Assembly (NCBI GenBank): GCA_026401035.1
Contig: JAPLNR010000074.1
Coordinates: 1-64,000, forward strand
Origin: Planctomycetia bacterium
Lineage (GTDB): Bacteria > Planctomycetota > Planctomycetia > Pirellulales > UBA1268
DNA length: 64,000 bases
Reading direction: 5' to 3'
The position numbers and the translations under genes were made by a program. The notes beneath the pieces were generated by a model. The model was not told the origin of the DNA, did no database searches, and saw nothing but the letters and a program-made list of their open reading frames with translations. This document shows positions 1 through 9,184 of this stretch, piece after piece. Every line of letters starts with the position of its first letter. The first letter of the stretch is position 1.

Positions 1-996
1 ACCCTCGTCGAGTTGTTGGTGGTGATCGGCATCATCGGGCTGCTCGCCGCTCTCCTCGTTCCGGCCGTGCAGCAGGCCCGGGAAAGCGGCCGACGAATGG
101 CGTGCGCCAACAAGATTCGCCAGCTCGGCCTGGCCGTCCAAGGCTATGAATCGCAAAACGGTTGCTTCCCGGCGCTCGTCGTGGGCCACGGCTTCTGCAC
201 CGCGTCGACCCGCCCGCCCTCGTCGTCGTTTCTCGGTAAACCGGGGACGCTCAACACGAGCGGCTTCGTCTTTCTCTTGCCGTTCATTGAGCAGATGAAC
301 CTCTACTCCACGGTGGACCTGACCAAGCCGATGTGTGGCTGGAATGAGCCAACCCTGCAGTCGAGTTGGGGCGTGCCCGTCCCGGAATCGACGCTCTCGG
401 GCAACAATTACAAGGTCTCGATGACGCGGCTCGACATCTTCGAGTGCCCGACCGCGACTGCCAGCAGCAGCACGTACGGCCTGCCGGCCGCATATCCGGA
501 CCCCGTCCGCTTTTACAACTACGGCAGCTGCATGGGCCGGCTCACGAACTACCAAATGGTTTTCAACAACACCGACTGGAACGTGGTATGCGACATGTGG
601 CGAAATGGCCAGAAGGCACAGCGGGCCATGTTCGGCGAGGAGAGCTTTTGTAGGGCGGCCGCGGTGCGGGACGGTTTGTCGAACGTTCTCATGATCGCCG
701 AGACGAACTCGAACGGTTCGGTGCAAGGCGGCCAAAGTAGCGGCAACCCGTGGGCCTACTTCGACCAGACACAATTTGGTATTAACGTGAAACTCGGGAT
801 CAATATATGGGGGGCCGCGAATCGACCGGGCTTTACGAGTGCGCGGTCGATTCCGGCAAGCGAGCACCCGGGCGGCTGTCACTTCGTGTTTGGCGACGGC
901 TCGGTCCGGTTCGTGAGCGAAAACACAAATTTTGAGGTGTTGAGACAGCTGCTTTTTATCGCTGACAATCTGAGTCCCGTCGATCAATTGCCGTAG
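1..996 (+). CDS. DUF1559 (pseudopilin-like) protein, 5' end outside window
   Basis: The reading frame is already open at base 1 and ends at 996, leaving 331 visible residues. It opens with the end of a type-IV-pilin-like N-terminus (TLVELLVVIGIIGLLAALL), a hydrophobic helix followed by VQQARESGRRMACANKIRQL, which is the DUF1559 hallmark. The C-terminus carries HPGGCHFVFGDGSVRF, the H-X9-DG motif of the family. Planctomycetes encode dozens of such proteins; they are thought to be exported through a pseudopilin pathway, but their role is unknown. The true start lies only a few codons upstream of the window, because the prepilin peptidase site normally directly precedes this helix. It converges on the lipoprotein gene at 1024-1524. 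Confidence 0.93.
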   Translation, partial: TLVELLVVIGIIGLLAALLVPAVQQARESGRRMACANKIRQLGLAVQGYESQNGCFPALVVGHGFCTASTRPPSSSFLGKPGTLNTSGFVFLLPFIEQMNLYSTVDLTKPMCGWNEPTLQSSWGVPVPESTLSGNNYKVSMTRLDIFECPTATASSSTYGLPAAYPDPVRFYNYGSCMGRLTNYQMVFNNTDWNVVCDMWRNGQKAQRAMFGEESFCRAAAVRDGLSNVLMIAETNSNGSVQGGQSSGNPWAYFDQTQFGINVKLGINIWGAANRPGFTSARSIPASEHPGGCHFVFGDGSVRFVSENTNFEVLRQLLFIADNLSPVDQLP

Positions 997-1023
997 TCGT
1001 CACGGGCGGCCGGCAGCGATGCG

Positions 1024-1524
1024 TCAGGGCTTCTTGGGCCCGGCCGCCGACTGGACCTCGATCGTGAGCGGATCTTGCTTGCCGTCGACGGTGGCCCGGA
1101 GCGGCGTCGCTCCGGGATTCTGGTAGCGGGACTGCAGCCGCTCGGGGGCGTTCATCTGGGCGTTGGTCCACGCGACCCGTTCGTCCATCGGCGTGTCCGG
1201 GCCGGGCTCCGGCGTAGTCGGCAGTTGCCTCCACGAGGCCGTGATCGTGTATTCGCCCGGAAAGATGCCGCGCCGGAACTGGTGCGTGGTGGCGGCGAAC
1301 TGGCCATCGGCTTGAGATACGGAAAACCCACCGTTGCCCTTTCCGTCGGGGCTCGGGAGGAAATCGAGCCGCACGCCCTCGGTGGGCTGGCCGTCGACGA
1401 GCACGCGGCCCTGCACGGCGACCCGGCCGTCGGTGCCTCCGCAGCCCGCCGCTATCGCGACGAGTCCCGCGAGCCCTGCCAGGCACCATGATGCCACGAT
1501 CCTCTCACCCATCACGCATCTCAT
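1024..1524 (-). CDS. Small lipoprotein, carboxypeptidase-regulatory-like fold
   Basis: This encodes 166 residues. A basic start and hydrophobic stretch end in a lipobox (VAIAAGC), so it is predicted to be a lipid-anchored envelope protein. The body begins VAVQGRVLVDGQPTEGVRLDF, the pattern of the small beta-sandwich domains (carboxypeptidase regulatory-like) common in planctomycete lipoproteins, and has the typical G-x-Y-T-I-T strand (GEYTITASW). The start at 1524 is chosen because AAGGAG lies 8 nt upstream; an upstream codon at 1533 is possible. Such lipoproteins are usually encoded beside DUF1559 genes, as here, where the two genes converge. The function is unknown. Confidence 0.82.
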   Translation of the reverse strand: MRCVMGERIVASWCLAGLAGLVAIAAGCGGTDGRVAVQGRVLVDGQPTEGVRLDFLPSPDGKGNGGFSVSQADGQFAATTHQFRRGIFPGEYTITASWRQLPTTPEPGPDTPMDERVAWTNAQMNAPERLQSRYQNPGATPLRATVDGKQDPLTIEVQSAAGPKKP

Positions 1525-1644
1525 GGAGGGCACTCCTTCGCTCCGATCATCCTCACCTCACCCGCGAATCCCACCCGGGATTCATAAGCGCCGCGGTCCG
1601 CGGCCGAGCGGTGCGGCCGTCGTCAGAGCACTCGGCCAAAGATT

Positions 1645-1656
1645 AGTGTATACACT
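1645..1656. promoter_or_regulatory. Palindromic operator candidate AGTGTATACACT
   Basis: A perfect 12-bp palindrome lies 61 bp upstream of the start of the beta-helix gene at 1718. Its 8-bp core TGTATACA recurs twice at 9624-9652. The form (GTATAC core with flanking symmetry) resembles operators of GntR-family regulators. That assignment is an inference; no regulator gene is adjacent. Confidence 0.45.
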
Positions 1657-1717
1657 CTGCGGGAGTCGTTCAAAAGCCGCCGTGACGCCGCCCCGCGACA
1701 TCAACAGGAGCTCCATC

Positions 1718-4700
1718 ATGCCTGGGTTTCTTCTCCTCCCTGCCGCGCCGTGGCACGCCGTCTGCTTCGCCACCATGCTCGCAGCAACGTGGACGGCTGC
1801 CGCCGCACCGGTGGTGGCAGCCGACACGCCAGCCTCGCCACCGCCAGCTCCGACCGTTCGGATCGCGGCTGGCCCCGCCGCAGCTGCGAAAGTCCAAGTG
1901 GCGATCGACAGAGCTGCGAAGGCCGGCGGCGGCACCGTGGAGATCGGGCCCGGCCGCGTGCCGCTGCGGGCCGCGATCCGCCTGGCCGACGGCGTCAAGC
2001 TCGCGGGCAAGCCCGGGGAGACCGTGCTCGCGATCGAGCCGGGCGTGCGGCGCCTGCTCGTCGCGCCCGTCGCCAGGGGCGACACGGAGATCCGCGTCGA
2101 GGACTCCGCGGGACTCGAGCCCGGCGACGACGTGGCCCTCGAAGACGCGGCCGGCCACGGGTTCCAGGTGACGACGGCCACGATCATCGAGCGCACCGGC
2201 TCCAACTCATTGCGGCTCTCGCGGCCCGCCGAGTCTGACTACCTCCCCGAGCGCGGCGCCACCATCCGCCGGGCCCACGCGGGCGTGGGCGGGTGGGGCG
2301 TGAAGCACGCCGCGGTCGAGGGCGTGACGGTGGAGGGCACGCTCGGCGCGGCCGGATCGCAGCAGCTCGGTGGCTGCCGCGGCGGCGGGATCTACCTCTT
2401 CGAGTGCGACGACGTGGCGATCCGGCGCTGCACGGTGCGGCGCTACGACGGCGACGGCATCTCGTTCCAGCGCTGCCGTGGCATCGAGGTGACCGGCTGC
2501 GCGGTCGAGGAGAACGGCAACGTGGGGTTGCATCCCGGCAGCGACTCCCGTGACTGTGTCGTCCGCGACAACGTCGTCCGCCGCAACGGCTACGTGGGCC
2601 TGTTCGTCTGCGTGGGCGTCCGCGGCACACGATTCGAGAACAACCGGATCCTCGACAACGCGGGCTGCGGGATCTCGATCGGCATGGCCGACGCCGAGAA
2701 CCTGTTCCGCGGCAATGAGGTGGCGGGCAACGCGGAGACGGGCGTGCTCTTCCGCCGCGATTCCGATCAGCCGGCCGAAGGCGCCCACCGCAACGTCTTT
2801 GAAGGCAATATCTTCCGCGACAACCTCGGCCCGCGGCCCGCCAAGAGCAACAGCCGTCCCGATTCGGCCGGGCGGGCCGCCGTCGTCATCGAGGGCGTTC
2901 ACGAGGGGCTCGTGTTCCGTGGCGACACCTTCGCCTTCACGAAGCCCCACGATGGCCCCGCGATCCTCCACGACGCCGCCTCGCCGCCGATGGTCGAGAA
3001 GCCGCGGCTCGAGAACGTGGCTGTCGCCGCGGCGACCGGCGAGCGGTTCCACCGGCTCCACGAGGGGCTCACGGTCTACGTGCAGGTGCCCGACGCCCGC
3101 GAGTTCACGGTGGGGCTCGATGTCCGCGATCTCAACCTCCAGGCCAACGGCCCGCGGGAGATCCTCTTCAAGGTCTACGATCCCGCAGGCAAACCCGTCG
3201 TCCGCGAGGTGATCCCCGACGACGGCTGCACGACGGCGAACCTGCCCGACCGGATCGGCGGCTGGGACCACGAGCTGCAGTGCTTCGTGAACCACTTCGT
3301 GAAGGGGACGACGCCGTCGATCCGCTGGAGCGCCTGGAGCGACCCGGCGCGGCTGGCCACCATCGTGCCCCGGCGGTTCGACCGGCGGATCGCGGGGGGC
3401 GGGCCGGGCATCTACCGGATCGTGCTCGCCGGCGGGCCGGACCATTACGTCACGCTGCGTCTTGACCCGGCGCTCAAGACGGGCATCGCCGGCCACCCGA
3501 CCTTCATCCACGGCCACGGCGACCTCTTGCGAAAGGCCTGGGTCTACGTGCCGCCCGGCACGACGGGGATCTTCATGGCGGTGGCCGAGCCCGACGAGCC
3601 GCGGTCGCGGAAGTTCACGCTCACCGGCCCCGACGGGAAGGTGCTCTTCGACGGCCTCGCGAAGGGGGGCTACGACGCCACCGACGGCCCTTGGAAGACG
3701 GCCGGTGCGAAGCTCGAGCCGGGCGCCTACGACGGCAAACTGCTCGCGCTCGAGGTCTCGCCCGGCCCCAACGACTACCTCCTCAAGGTCACGCTCCAGC
3801 GGAAGGAGCCCTTCGCGGACTACGTGGGGACGGGAGCGCTGGCGGTGTTCGCCCCCGACCCGGCCACGGCCGAGGCGATCAAGGGGGGCACGCTCGAGGC
3901 CGACGGGCAGGTGTTCTTCCATCCCTTCCAGGTGCGGCTGCACGAATGGCTCAAAAGCCATCCTCTCGACGCCACCGACGCCGAGAAGGCCCTGCGGGCC
4001 GAGATCGAGCCGCTCGCGGCCGGACTGCGGATGCTGGAGACGAGCGACGGCCGCGGCTCGCCGTCGTGGACCAACTGGGCCTACGCGATGGGCTACTACG
4101 GCTGCAAGGTCTTCAAGCCGGGCTGGAAGCTCCTCAGCCGCTCCGACGTGCCCGACGACCTCCGGGAACTCGTGCGCGAGGGGCTGATCATGGCCGGCGA
4201 CCGGCTCGCCTTCGCCACGCACATCGAGAAGGTCAATGGCAATGCCTTCGCGCAGATCCCCGTGGCGCTCTGGTACTGCCACCGGGCCACGGGCGACCCG
4301 CTGCAGAAGCAGCTCTTCGAGACCTTCTGGCAGCGCTGGACGACCGAGGGCTGGGGCGCGGGCAGCGGGCTGTCGCGGTCGGGCGACGCCCAGGAGCACT
4401 TCGCCCACGACATGCATTACGGCTCGTATCTCTTCGACAACTGGGGGGCGAGCGACAACACGTGGGTCAAGGAGGGGGGCATCCTCGGCGACGCCTCCGA
4501 CGACCCGCGGTTCCAGAAAGTGGTGGACCGCTACCGCGACCTCTACACCTATCTGGCCTGCGCCGAAGCCGACGGCCGGCCGGTGGCGGCCAACCCCTGG
4601 TCGGCGCGGACGCACATGTCGGCCTCCAAAGGTGACGCCGGCTGGAAGGTCGGTCCGCACACCCCGAAGGCCCTGTCCGGCCCCGACTTCACGGTGAGCG

Positions 4701-5464
4701 TCAACGGGGGCGACGAATGGTTCGCCGCCCGCCGCAAGGGCTACTACGCGCTCACGTTCCACGGTCGGCTCGCGCCCGAATGGATGAGCCAGTGCTTCGA
4801 GGGCCAGCTCGGCTTCGGCGGCGGCGCGATCTGCCAGCTCACGGTTCCCGGCCGCGGGCCGGTGCTCGCCTCGACGCTCCACGAGTCCTACGGCAAGGGC
4901 ATGCACCCGAGCGAGTGGCCCGGCTTCCACCTCCACACGCTCGTCGCCGAGCGCTGGGACGGCGTGCCGGTGATCGCGGGCATCAGCGAGCACGCCGACG
5001 CGAAGCTCGAGGGCGCGACCGTTTCGAGCTCGGGGGAGATCCGCGGGGCCCACGTGCGGGCCGCCCGCTCGTTCACGTTCGGCCCGGAGGCGATCGACTG
5101 CACGGTGCAGTTGGCGAAGAGCGACTACGCCCGCGTGATGTCGATCTGGGCGCACGAGCGGAAGTGGGCCGAACTGCGGTCGGCTGTCGAGATGATCCCC
5201 TTCATGCCCACGCAGCCCGACGGCAAGACGCCCACCGCGGTGACCACCGCCGAGGGGGCCGCCCTCACGGCCGCAGGCGCGACGACGAAGCGGGTGCGGA
5301 TCGACCGGGGCGGATTCGGCGTCGACATCGAGACCGCGGGGCAGACCAGGTTCCGGCTCGGCAAAAGCCACACCGTGCTGCTCGAACTGCTGCCGGCCGG
5401 CTCGCCCCCCACGGCCCCGGACAAGATCACCGCGACCTACCGGCTCGTGCCCTTCGGCAACTAG
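1718..5464 (+). CDS. Large secreted right-handed beta-helix protein with C-terminal toroid/beta-sandwich region
   Basis: This encodes 1248 residues starting at an ATG preceded by AGGAG 7 nt upstream; the open frame reaches 1334, but that part is not a plausible N-terminus. A signal peptide ends near AAPVVAAD. Residues about 40-400 form a right-handed parallel beta-helix with repeated turns (CTVRRYDGDGISF, CAVEENGNVGLH, NVVRRNGYVGLF, NRILDNAGCGISI), as in pectate-lyase-like proteins. The middle region holds beta-sandwich-like sequence. From about residue 740 there is a helical region with conserved aromatics (SPSWTNWAYAMGYYGCKVF), then a beta-rich tail with GGGAICQLTVPGRGPVL. Together these look like a polysaccharide-active enzyme with an alpha/alpha-toroid plus sandwich, possibly of the DUF6288 type. 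The substrate is unknown. A palindromic operator candidate sits upstream. Confidence 0.85.
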   Translation: MPGFLLLPAAPWHAVCFATMLAATWTAAAAPVVAADTPASPPPAPTVRIAAGPAAAAKVQVAIDRAAKAGGGTVEIGPGRVPLRAAIRLADGVKLAGKPGETVLAIEPGVRRLLVAPVARGDTEIRVEDSAGLEPGDDVALEDAAGHGFQVTTATIIERTGSNSLRLSRPAESDYLPERGATIRRAHAGVGGWGVKHAAVEGVTVEGTLGAAGSQQLGGCRGGGIYLFECDDVAIRRCTVRRYDGDGISFQRCRGIEVTGCAVEENGNVGLHPGSDSRDCVVRDNVVRRNGYVGLFVCVGVRGTRFENNRILDNAGCGISIGMADAENLFRGNEVAGNAETGVLFRRDSDQPAEGAHRNVFEGNIFRDNLGPRPAKSNSRPDSAGRAAVVIEGVHEGLVFRGDTFAFTKPHDGPAILHDAASPPMVEKPRLENVAVAAATGERFHRLHEGLTVYVQVPDAREFTVGLDVRDLNLQANGPREILFKVYDPAGKPVVREVIPDDGCTTANLPDRIGGWDHELQCFVNHFVKGTTPSIRWSAWSDPARLATIVPRRFDRRIAGGGPGIYRIVLAGGPDHYVTLRLDPALKTGIAGHPTFIHGHGDLLRKAWVYVPPGTTGIFMAVAEPDEPRSRKFTLTGPDGKVLFDGLAKGGYDATDGPWKTAGAKLEPGAYDGKLLALEVSPGPNDYLLKVTLQRKEPFADYVGTGALAVFAPDPATAEAIKGGTLEADGQVFFHPFQVRLHEWLKSHPLDATDAEKALRAEIEPLAAGLRMLETSDGRGSPSWTNWAYAMGYYGCKVFKPGWKLLSRSDVPDDLRELVREGLIMAGDRLAFATHIEKVNGNAFAQIPVALWYCHRATGDPLQKQLFETFWQRWTTEGWGAGSGLSRSGDAQEHFAHDMHYGSYLFDNWGASDNTWVKEGGILGDASDDPRFQKVVDRYRDLYTYLACAEADGRPVAANPWSARTHMSASKGDAGWKVGPHTPKALSGPDFTVSVNGGDEWFAARRKGYYALTFHGRLAPEWMSQCFEGQLGFGGGAICQLTVPGRGPVLASTLHESYGKGMHPSEWPGFHLHTLVAERWDGVPVIAGISEHADAKLEGATVSSSGEIRGAHVRAARSFTFGPEAIDCTVQLAKSDYARVMSIWAHERKWAELRSAVEMIPFMPTQPDGKTPTAVTTAEGAALTAAGATTKRVRIDRGGFGVDIETAGQTRFRLGKSHTVLLELLPAGSPPTAPDKITATYRLVPFGN

Positions 5465-5508
5465 CCCCGGCCCTGTATGGCTAACAACTCGGCTGGTACT
5501 AAGTTGGG

Positions 5509-5813
5509 GGCGGCGTCAGTGAATCGCGGGGGGGATCGACATGGCCCAGACGTTCAACATCCCGGCCACGATCCACGACTGCACCGGCCCGCTCACGCTC
5601 TTCGCCGGCCTCCACCTCGCGGCTTCCGCGACGAACGTCGTCTTCCAGGAGACGGTGCGGGCCCATATCCGCACGGTCTACCAGCACCTCGTCGATCGCG
5701 GCCCCGTGGTCGAGCGGGGCATGGCGCTGCTGCCCGAGGGCCCCGGCCTCGGCACCCGGTTCCACGATTCACTGTTTACGCCCGAAAAATACGACTACCG
5801 CAAGAGCGGCTGA
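5509..5813 (+). pseudogene. 3' relic of an enolase-superfamily (mandelate racemase-like) dehydratase gene
   Basis: The last 90 codons (from MAQTFNIPATIHDCTGPLT to YDYRKSG) match, nearly residue for residue, the C-terminus of the intact dehydratase encoded at 16856-18070. Homology continues upstream of this ATG over ISESRRVID, but the relic is two bases short there (GAATCGCGGGGGGATCGAC), so the frame is broken. The N-terminal and catalytic barrel portions are absent. It is therefore a truncated, frameshifted paralogue, not a short gene. It has no obvious start signal of its own and lies 38 bp before the secreted protein gene at 5852. Confidence 0.85.
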
Positions 5814-5851
5814 GCCGCGGCGTCCCGTTTCCCATCTCGAGAGGTTTTCCC

Positions 5852-7600
5852 ATGAATGCAAGGACTTGTCTCGGTCTTGGAGTCCTGTGCCTGGCATGGC
5901 TCGTCGGCGGCGTCCGCGCGGATGAGCCGACACCGCCGGCAGTCACACGCATGCGGGTGCAGCTGCCGCCGCAGGCGAGCCCGGTGGCGGCCCATCTCGC
6001 GACGGTCTTCGCCCGGCAGGTGACCGACCGCTGCGATGCGAAGGTCGCGACCGAGGGCGAGGCGCCGCTCGTCGTGGCATTCGCCACGGCCGACGACATC
6101 GGCCCTGAGGGCTTCCGGATCGAGGACCGGCCGGGAGGCGGTGTGCGGATCGTAGGCCGCGATGATCGCGGACTCGTGGCGGGCGTCGGAAAATTCCTGC
6201 GGACGAGCCGCTACGACCGCGGCGGCTTCACGCCCGGCACGTGGCGGGGCGAGTCGGTGCCCACGAAGCCGGTGCGCGGCACCTACTTCGCCACCCACTT
6301 CTTCAACTACTACCACTCCGCGCCGGTTCCCGAGATCGAACGCTACGTGGAAGACCTCGCCCTCTGGGGCACGAACGAGCTGAAGGTCTGGTACGACATG
6401 CACCACTTCAACGGCTTCGACGACCCCACCGCCGTCGCCTTCCGCGACCGGCTGCGATCCATCCTCCTCGCCGCCAAGCGGATCGGGATGGATATCTCTC
6501 TGGTCGTGGTCGCTAACGACGCCTACGGCGACTCGCCGGCCGAACTGCGGGCCGCGGGCCGCGGTCGGGGCGGCTGGTATCCCTGTGCCGTCTGCCCGAG
6601 CAAGCCGGAGGGCATGCACTACATCCTGAAAGTCCTTGGCGAGGAGTTCGACTGGGCGGCCGACCTGAAGCCGCGGTCGATCTGGATCTGGCCCTATGAT
6701 CAGGGCGGCTGCGAGTGTGCCGAGTGCAAGCCCTGGGGCTCGAAGGGATTCATGAAGTGTGTGGTCGAGGTGGGGCGGCTCGCGCGGCACAAGTTGCCCG
6801 GTACCAAGATCGCCCTCGCCACGTGGTTGATGGACAACAATGAGTGGAGCGGCGTCAGGGAGCGGCTCGCCGGCGAGCCGGACCTGGTCGATGCACTCGT
6901 CCACGAGCCGGGGCACTGCCCCGCGATCGACCCGCAGACTCTCCGGCTGCCGATCTTGGGTTTTCCCGAGATCAGCATGCACGAGACCTTTCCGTGGGGC
7001 GGGTTCGGCGCCACGCCGCTCACGGCCCGCGCCGAGGCGCAGTGGGACGGCGTCAAGGGTTTTTCGGCAGGCGGCTTCCCCTACTCCGAGGGCATCTACG
7101 AAGACCTCACGAAGGCCGTCTGCGCCCAGCTTTACTGGAGCGACCGGCCGGCGGCGGAGACCGTGAAGGAATACGCCGCCTTCGAGTTCTCGCCCGACGT
7201 CGCGGACGACGTCGCCGGCGTGGTCAAGACGCTCGAACAGAACCACCATTGGCGGTGGTGGCCGGGCGAGCTCGAGGGTGTGCCGCTGGACTTGAACTGG
7301 TTTCCATCGAAGGGCGCCGCGCCGCGGCCCGACCCCGGCGCCGAGGAGGCCTTCGCCACGATGGAGCGGGTGGACGCCCGGCTCACGCCGCAGGCGCGGA
7401 AGTCGTGGCGGTGGCGGCAGCTCTACCTGCGGTCACTGCTCGACGCCGGCCTCAAGGCCAACGGCGGCAAGCCCGACGACCGCTGCAACGAAGCCTTCGC
7501 CGAGTTGATTCGGATCTACCACGCGGAGAACGCCAACCCTGCGTTGCGATCGCCGCTGCCCAAGGACTGGAAGCCGGCCCCCAAGGCCGCGACGCCGTGA
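5852..7600 (+). CDS. Secreted glycosidase-like protein (alpha-glucuronidase/GH20-type N-domain)
   Basis: This encodes 582 residues starting at an ATG behind GAGAGG; a cleavable signal peptide ends VRADEP. Residues about 30-130 resemble the small alpha/beta domain that precedes the barrel in alpha-glucuronidases and GH20-type enzymes (EGFRIEDRPGGGVRIVG, then DRGLVAGVGKFLR). A barrel-like region follows, with YVEDLALWGTNELKVWYDMH, IWIWPYDQGG and a Cys cluster (CECAEC). It resembles planctomycete/verrucomicrobial carbohydrate-active proteins of unassigned activity. The stop codon overlaps the GTG of a truncated MFS transporter relic, so it was probably part of a sugar-use operon. The substrate cannot be named. 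Confidence 0.78.
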   Translation: MNARTCLGLGVLCLAWLVGGVRADEPTPPAVTRMRVQLPPQASPVAAHLATVFARQVTDRCDAKVATEGEAPLVVAFATADDIGPEGFRIEDRPGGGVRIVGRDDRGLVAGVGKFLRTSRYDRGGFTPGTWRGESVPTKPVRGTYFATHFFNYYHSAPVPEIERYVEDLALWGTNELKVWYDMHHFNGFDDPTAVAFRDRLRSILLAAKRIGMDISLVVVANDAYGDSPAELRAAGRGRGGWYPCAVCPSKPEGMHYILKVLGEEFDWAADLKPRSIWIWPYDQGGCECAECKPWGSKGFMKCVVEVGRLARHKLPGTKIALATWLMDNNEWSGVRERLAGEPDLVDALVHEPGHCPAIDPQTLRLPILGFPEISMHETFPWGGFGATPLTARAEAQWDGVKGFSAGGFPYSEGIYEDLTKAVCAQLYWSDRPAAETVKEYAAFEFSPDVADDVAGVVKTLEQNHHWRWWPGELEGVPLDLNWFPSKGAAPRPDPGAEEAFATMERVDARLTPQARKSWRWRQLYLRSLLDAGLKANGGKPDDRCNEAFAELIRIYHAENANPALRSPLPKDWKPAPKAATP

Positions 7601-7665
7601 AGATCATCGGCAACGCCTACGCGTTTCTCGTGGCCCTCGTCGCGGCGGCCGGGAGCTGGCCATGA
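7597..7665 (+). pseudogene. Truncated start of an MFS sugar-porter gene
   Basis: A GTG overlapping the preceding stop opens a 22-residue frame, VKIIGNAYAFLVALVAAAGS, ending in TGA. It matches the N-terminus of the intact sugar porter encoded at 15480-16838 (MKLSGTAYVFLVALVAAAGG). Similarity stops after the first half of helix 1. It is best read as the 5' scrap of a deleted transporter gene that was translationally coupled to the glycosidase-like gene. Confidence 0.75.
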
Positions 7666-7717
7666 GCAGCACCATCTTCGGTGACCAGGGCCGTCTTGCC
7701 GCACAGATCGATGGGAA

Positions 7718-8176
7718 TCATCGTGTGGTCGATCGTTTGATGTCGGTTGGGGCGTTCTCGAGGTCGAAGTCGAAGCGATTCGCGTCAGCGTTGGCCGAAA
7801 TCCTGGCCCGCAGCATTGTTTCACGATTGAACTGCGGCGGCAGCACCTGATCTCGTACGATCCCCGCCGGTGCACCCGGTGCCGTCGGGTCGGTTTGCGG
7901 AGGCCCATACGACGTGATTTCGACGCGGTAGACGCCATTGGCCCGCGGCCCCGACCGGGCGGGGATGTCGTAATCGCCCTTCGTGATCGCCGCCCCCGTT
8001 GCCGGCCCTGCCGTGCCGTCGATCGGGGAGAAAACGACCAGCCCGTTCTCGACGGATCTGCCTTCATGTCGCACCGTGCCCCAGACCCGCATCGAATGAA
8101 CGCCGCGGCCGCATCCTGCCGCCATCACGGCGAGGCTGAAGAGAAGCAAGGGAACCCGTAGGTGGTATGTCGGCAT
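7718..8176 (-). CDS. Small lipoprotein downstream of a DUF1559 gene
   Basis: This encodes 152 residues with a hydrophobic signal ending in the lipobox LAVMAAGC, followed by a compact beta-rich domain (MRVWGTVRHEGRSVENGLVVFSP). It belongs to the planctomycete lipoproteins whose folded part resembles carboxypeptidase-regulatory or transthyretin-like sandwiches. It lies 21 bp after the DUF1559 stop on the same strand, so it is probably the third gene of an operon (PEP-CTERM protein, DUF1559, lipoprotein). A GTG two codons upstream (8182) is an alternative start. The function is unknown. Confidence 0.8.
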   Translation of the reverse strand: MPTYHLRVPLLLFSLAVMAAGCGRGVHSMRVWGTVRHEGRSVENGLVVFSPIDGTAGPATGAAITKGDYDIPARSGPRANGVYRVEITSYGPPQTDPTAPGAPAGIVRDQVLPPQFNRETMLRARISANADANRFDFDLENAPTDIKRSTTR

Positions 8177-8197
8177 GCGCACGAATAAATTTGGTCG

Positions 8198-9184
8198 TCA
8201 CTCGACCGACACGGGTTCACTGCCATTGATACTCGCCAGGGCGATCCACACGTTGGCATCGATCTGGTCGGTGAAGAACCGCACCGCGCCATCGGCCAGC
8301 GTCGCGTTGACGCCGCCGGCGTGGAAGCTGCGGGCGGCATAAACCAACCCGCTCCAACAGGTGGCGTTGCCCAGGCAGGGCGCCTTCGCCGGATCGCAGT
8401 AGCCCGAGCCGAGCAACATGTCCGGGATGGGGGAATTCGGCCCGCGGAGATGGGAGTAGCCATTGCCGAGATCGCTGGCCCAGATTCCGCGCAGGTCTTT
8501 AGTGATGGCTGGACCCGTGATCAGTTCTGAGAGAGCGACCGTGTTCGATGTGCCGTCGCGGACATGGCCCACCGACCGCACGATCGTCCAGTTGAACAAC
8601 GCACGCTTGGACGTCGCCGGATTGTTAGCGGAGTTGCATGGCTCATTGAAGCCGATGCCGTCCGGGCCCCTGTTCCACGGCTGGTTCTTCTCCATCATGA
8701 ACCCGTCCGGACTATGGCAGGCGGCGTAGTTCGACCTCGTGTATCCGTCAGTGGGCTTCCCTATCTCGTTACCGAAGTTTGACACGCTGTCGGACGGGCA
8801 CTGATAGGTTGGAAGCTGCGTGCGAAAAATCTGGCCGTTCACGGCGTCGGAGTTGGGTCCGCGAAAGCCAACTTTCAGATCGTAGCGATCCCAGAGGGTC
8901 TTGAGATCGACATACGGCCACAGGTACGTTGTCCATTGCGTCACCGCAGAGTTAATTCGGTTCCCAGGTTCGCTCACTATCGAGCCCGAGGGGAACGTGC
9001 CGTTGGAGGAATGATAGGCATGCAGACCGATGCCGAGTTGCCTGAGATTGTTCGCACAATGCATCCGCCGGGCCGATTCCCGGGCAGACTGAATCGCCGG
9101 CAGCAGTAGCCCGGCCAACAGGCCGATGATCGCGATCACGGCCAACAGTTCGATCAGGGTAAATCCACGAGAGCGGTTCAGCAT
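8198..9184 (-). CDS. DUF1559 (pseudopilin-like) protein
   Basis: This encodes 328 residues. The N-terminus is a complete prepilin-like signal (NRSRGFTLIELLAVIAIIG) with the Phe-Thr-Leu-Ile-Glu cleavage context, then LLPAIQSARESARRMHCANN, the DUF1559 signature. Near the C-terminus is FHAGGVNATLADGAVRF, the H-X9-DG motif. It is predicted to be processed by prepilin peptidase and exposed at the surface or periplasm. Its start codon overlaps the end of the upstream PEP-CTERM gene by 7 bp, suggesting translational coupling. Confidence 0.95.
   Translation of the reverse strand: MLNRSRGFTLIELLAVIAIIGLLAGLLLPAIQSARESARRMHCANNLRQLGIGLHAYHSSNGTFPSGSIVSEPGNRINSAVTQWTTYLWPYVDLKTLWDRYDLKVGFRGPNSDAVNGQIFRTQLPTYQCPSDSVSNFGNEIGKPTDGYTRSNYAACHSPDGFMMEKNQPWNRGPDGIGFNEPCNSANNPATSKRALFNWTIVRSVGHVRDGTSNTVALSELITGPAITKDLRGIWASDLGNGYSHLRGPNSPIPDMLLGSGYCDPAKAPCLGNATCWSGLVYAARSFHAGGVNATLADGAVRFFTDQIDANVWIALASINGSEPVSVE

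Noticed and set aside
2207-5371. Very long minus-strand open frame opposite the beta-helix gene
   Set aside because: It is a GC-rich shadow frame: sequence is Arg/Val/Glu-rich without domains, while the plus strand has signal peptide, ribosome-binding site and repeats.
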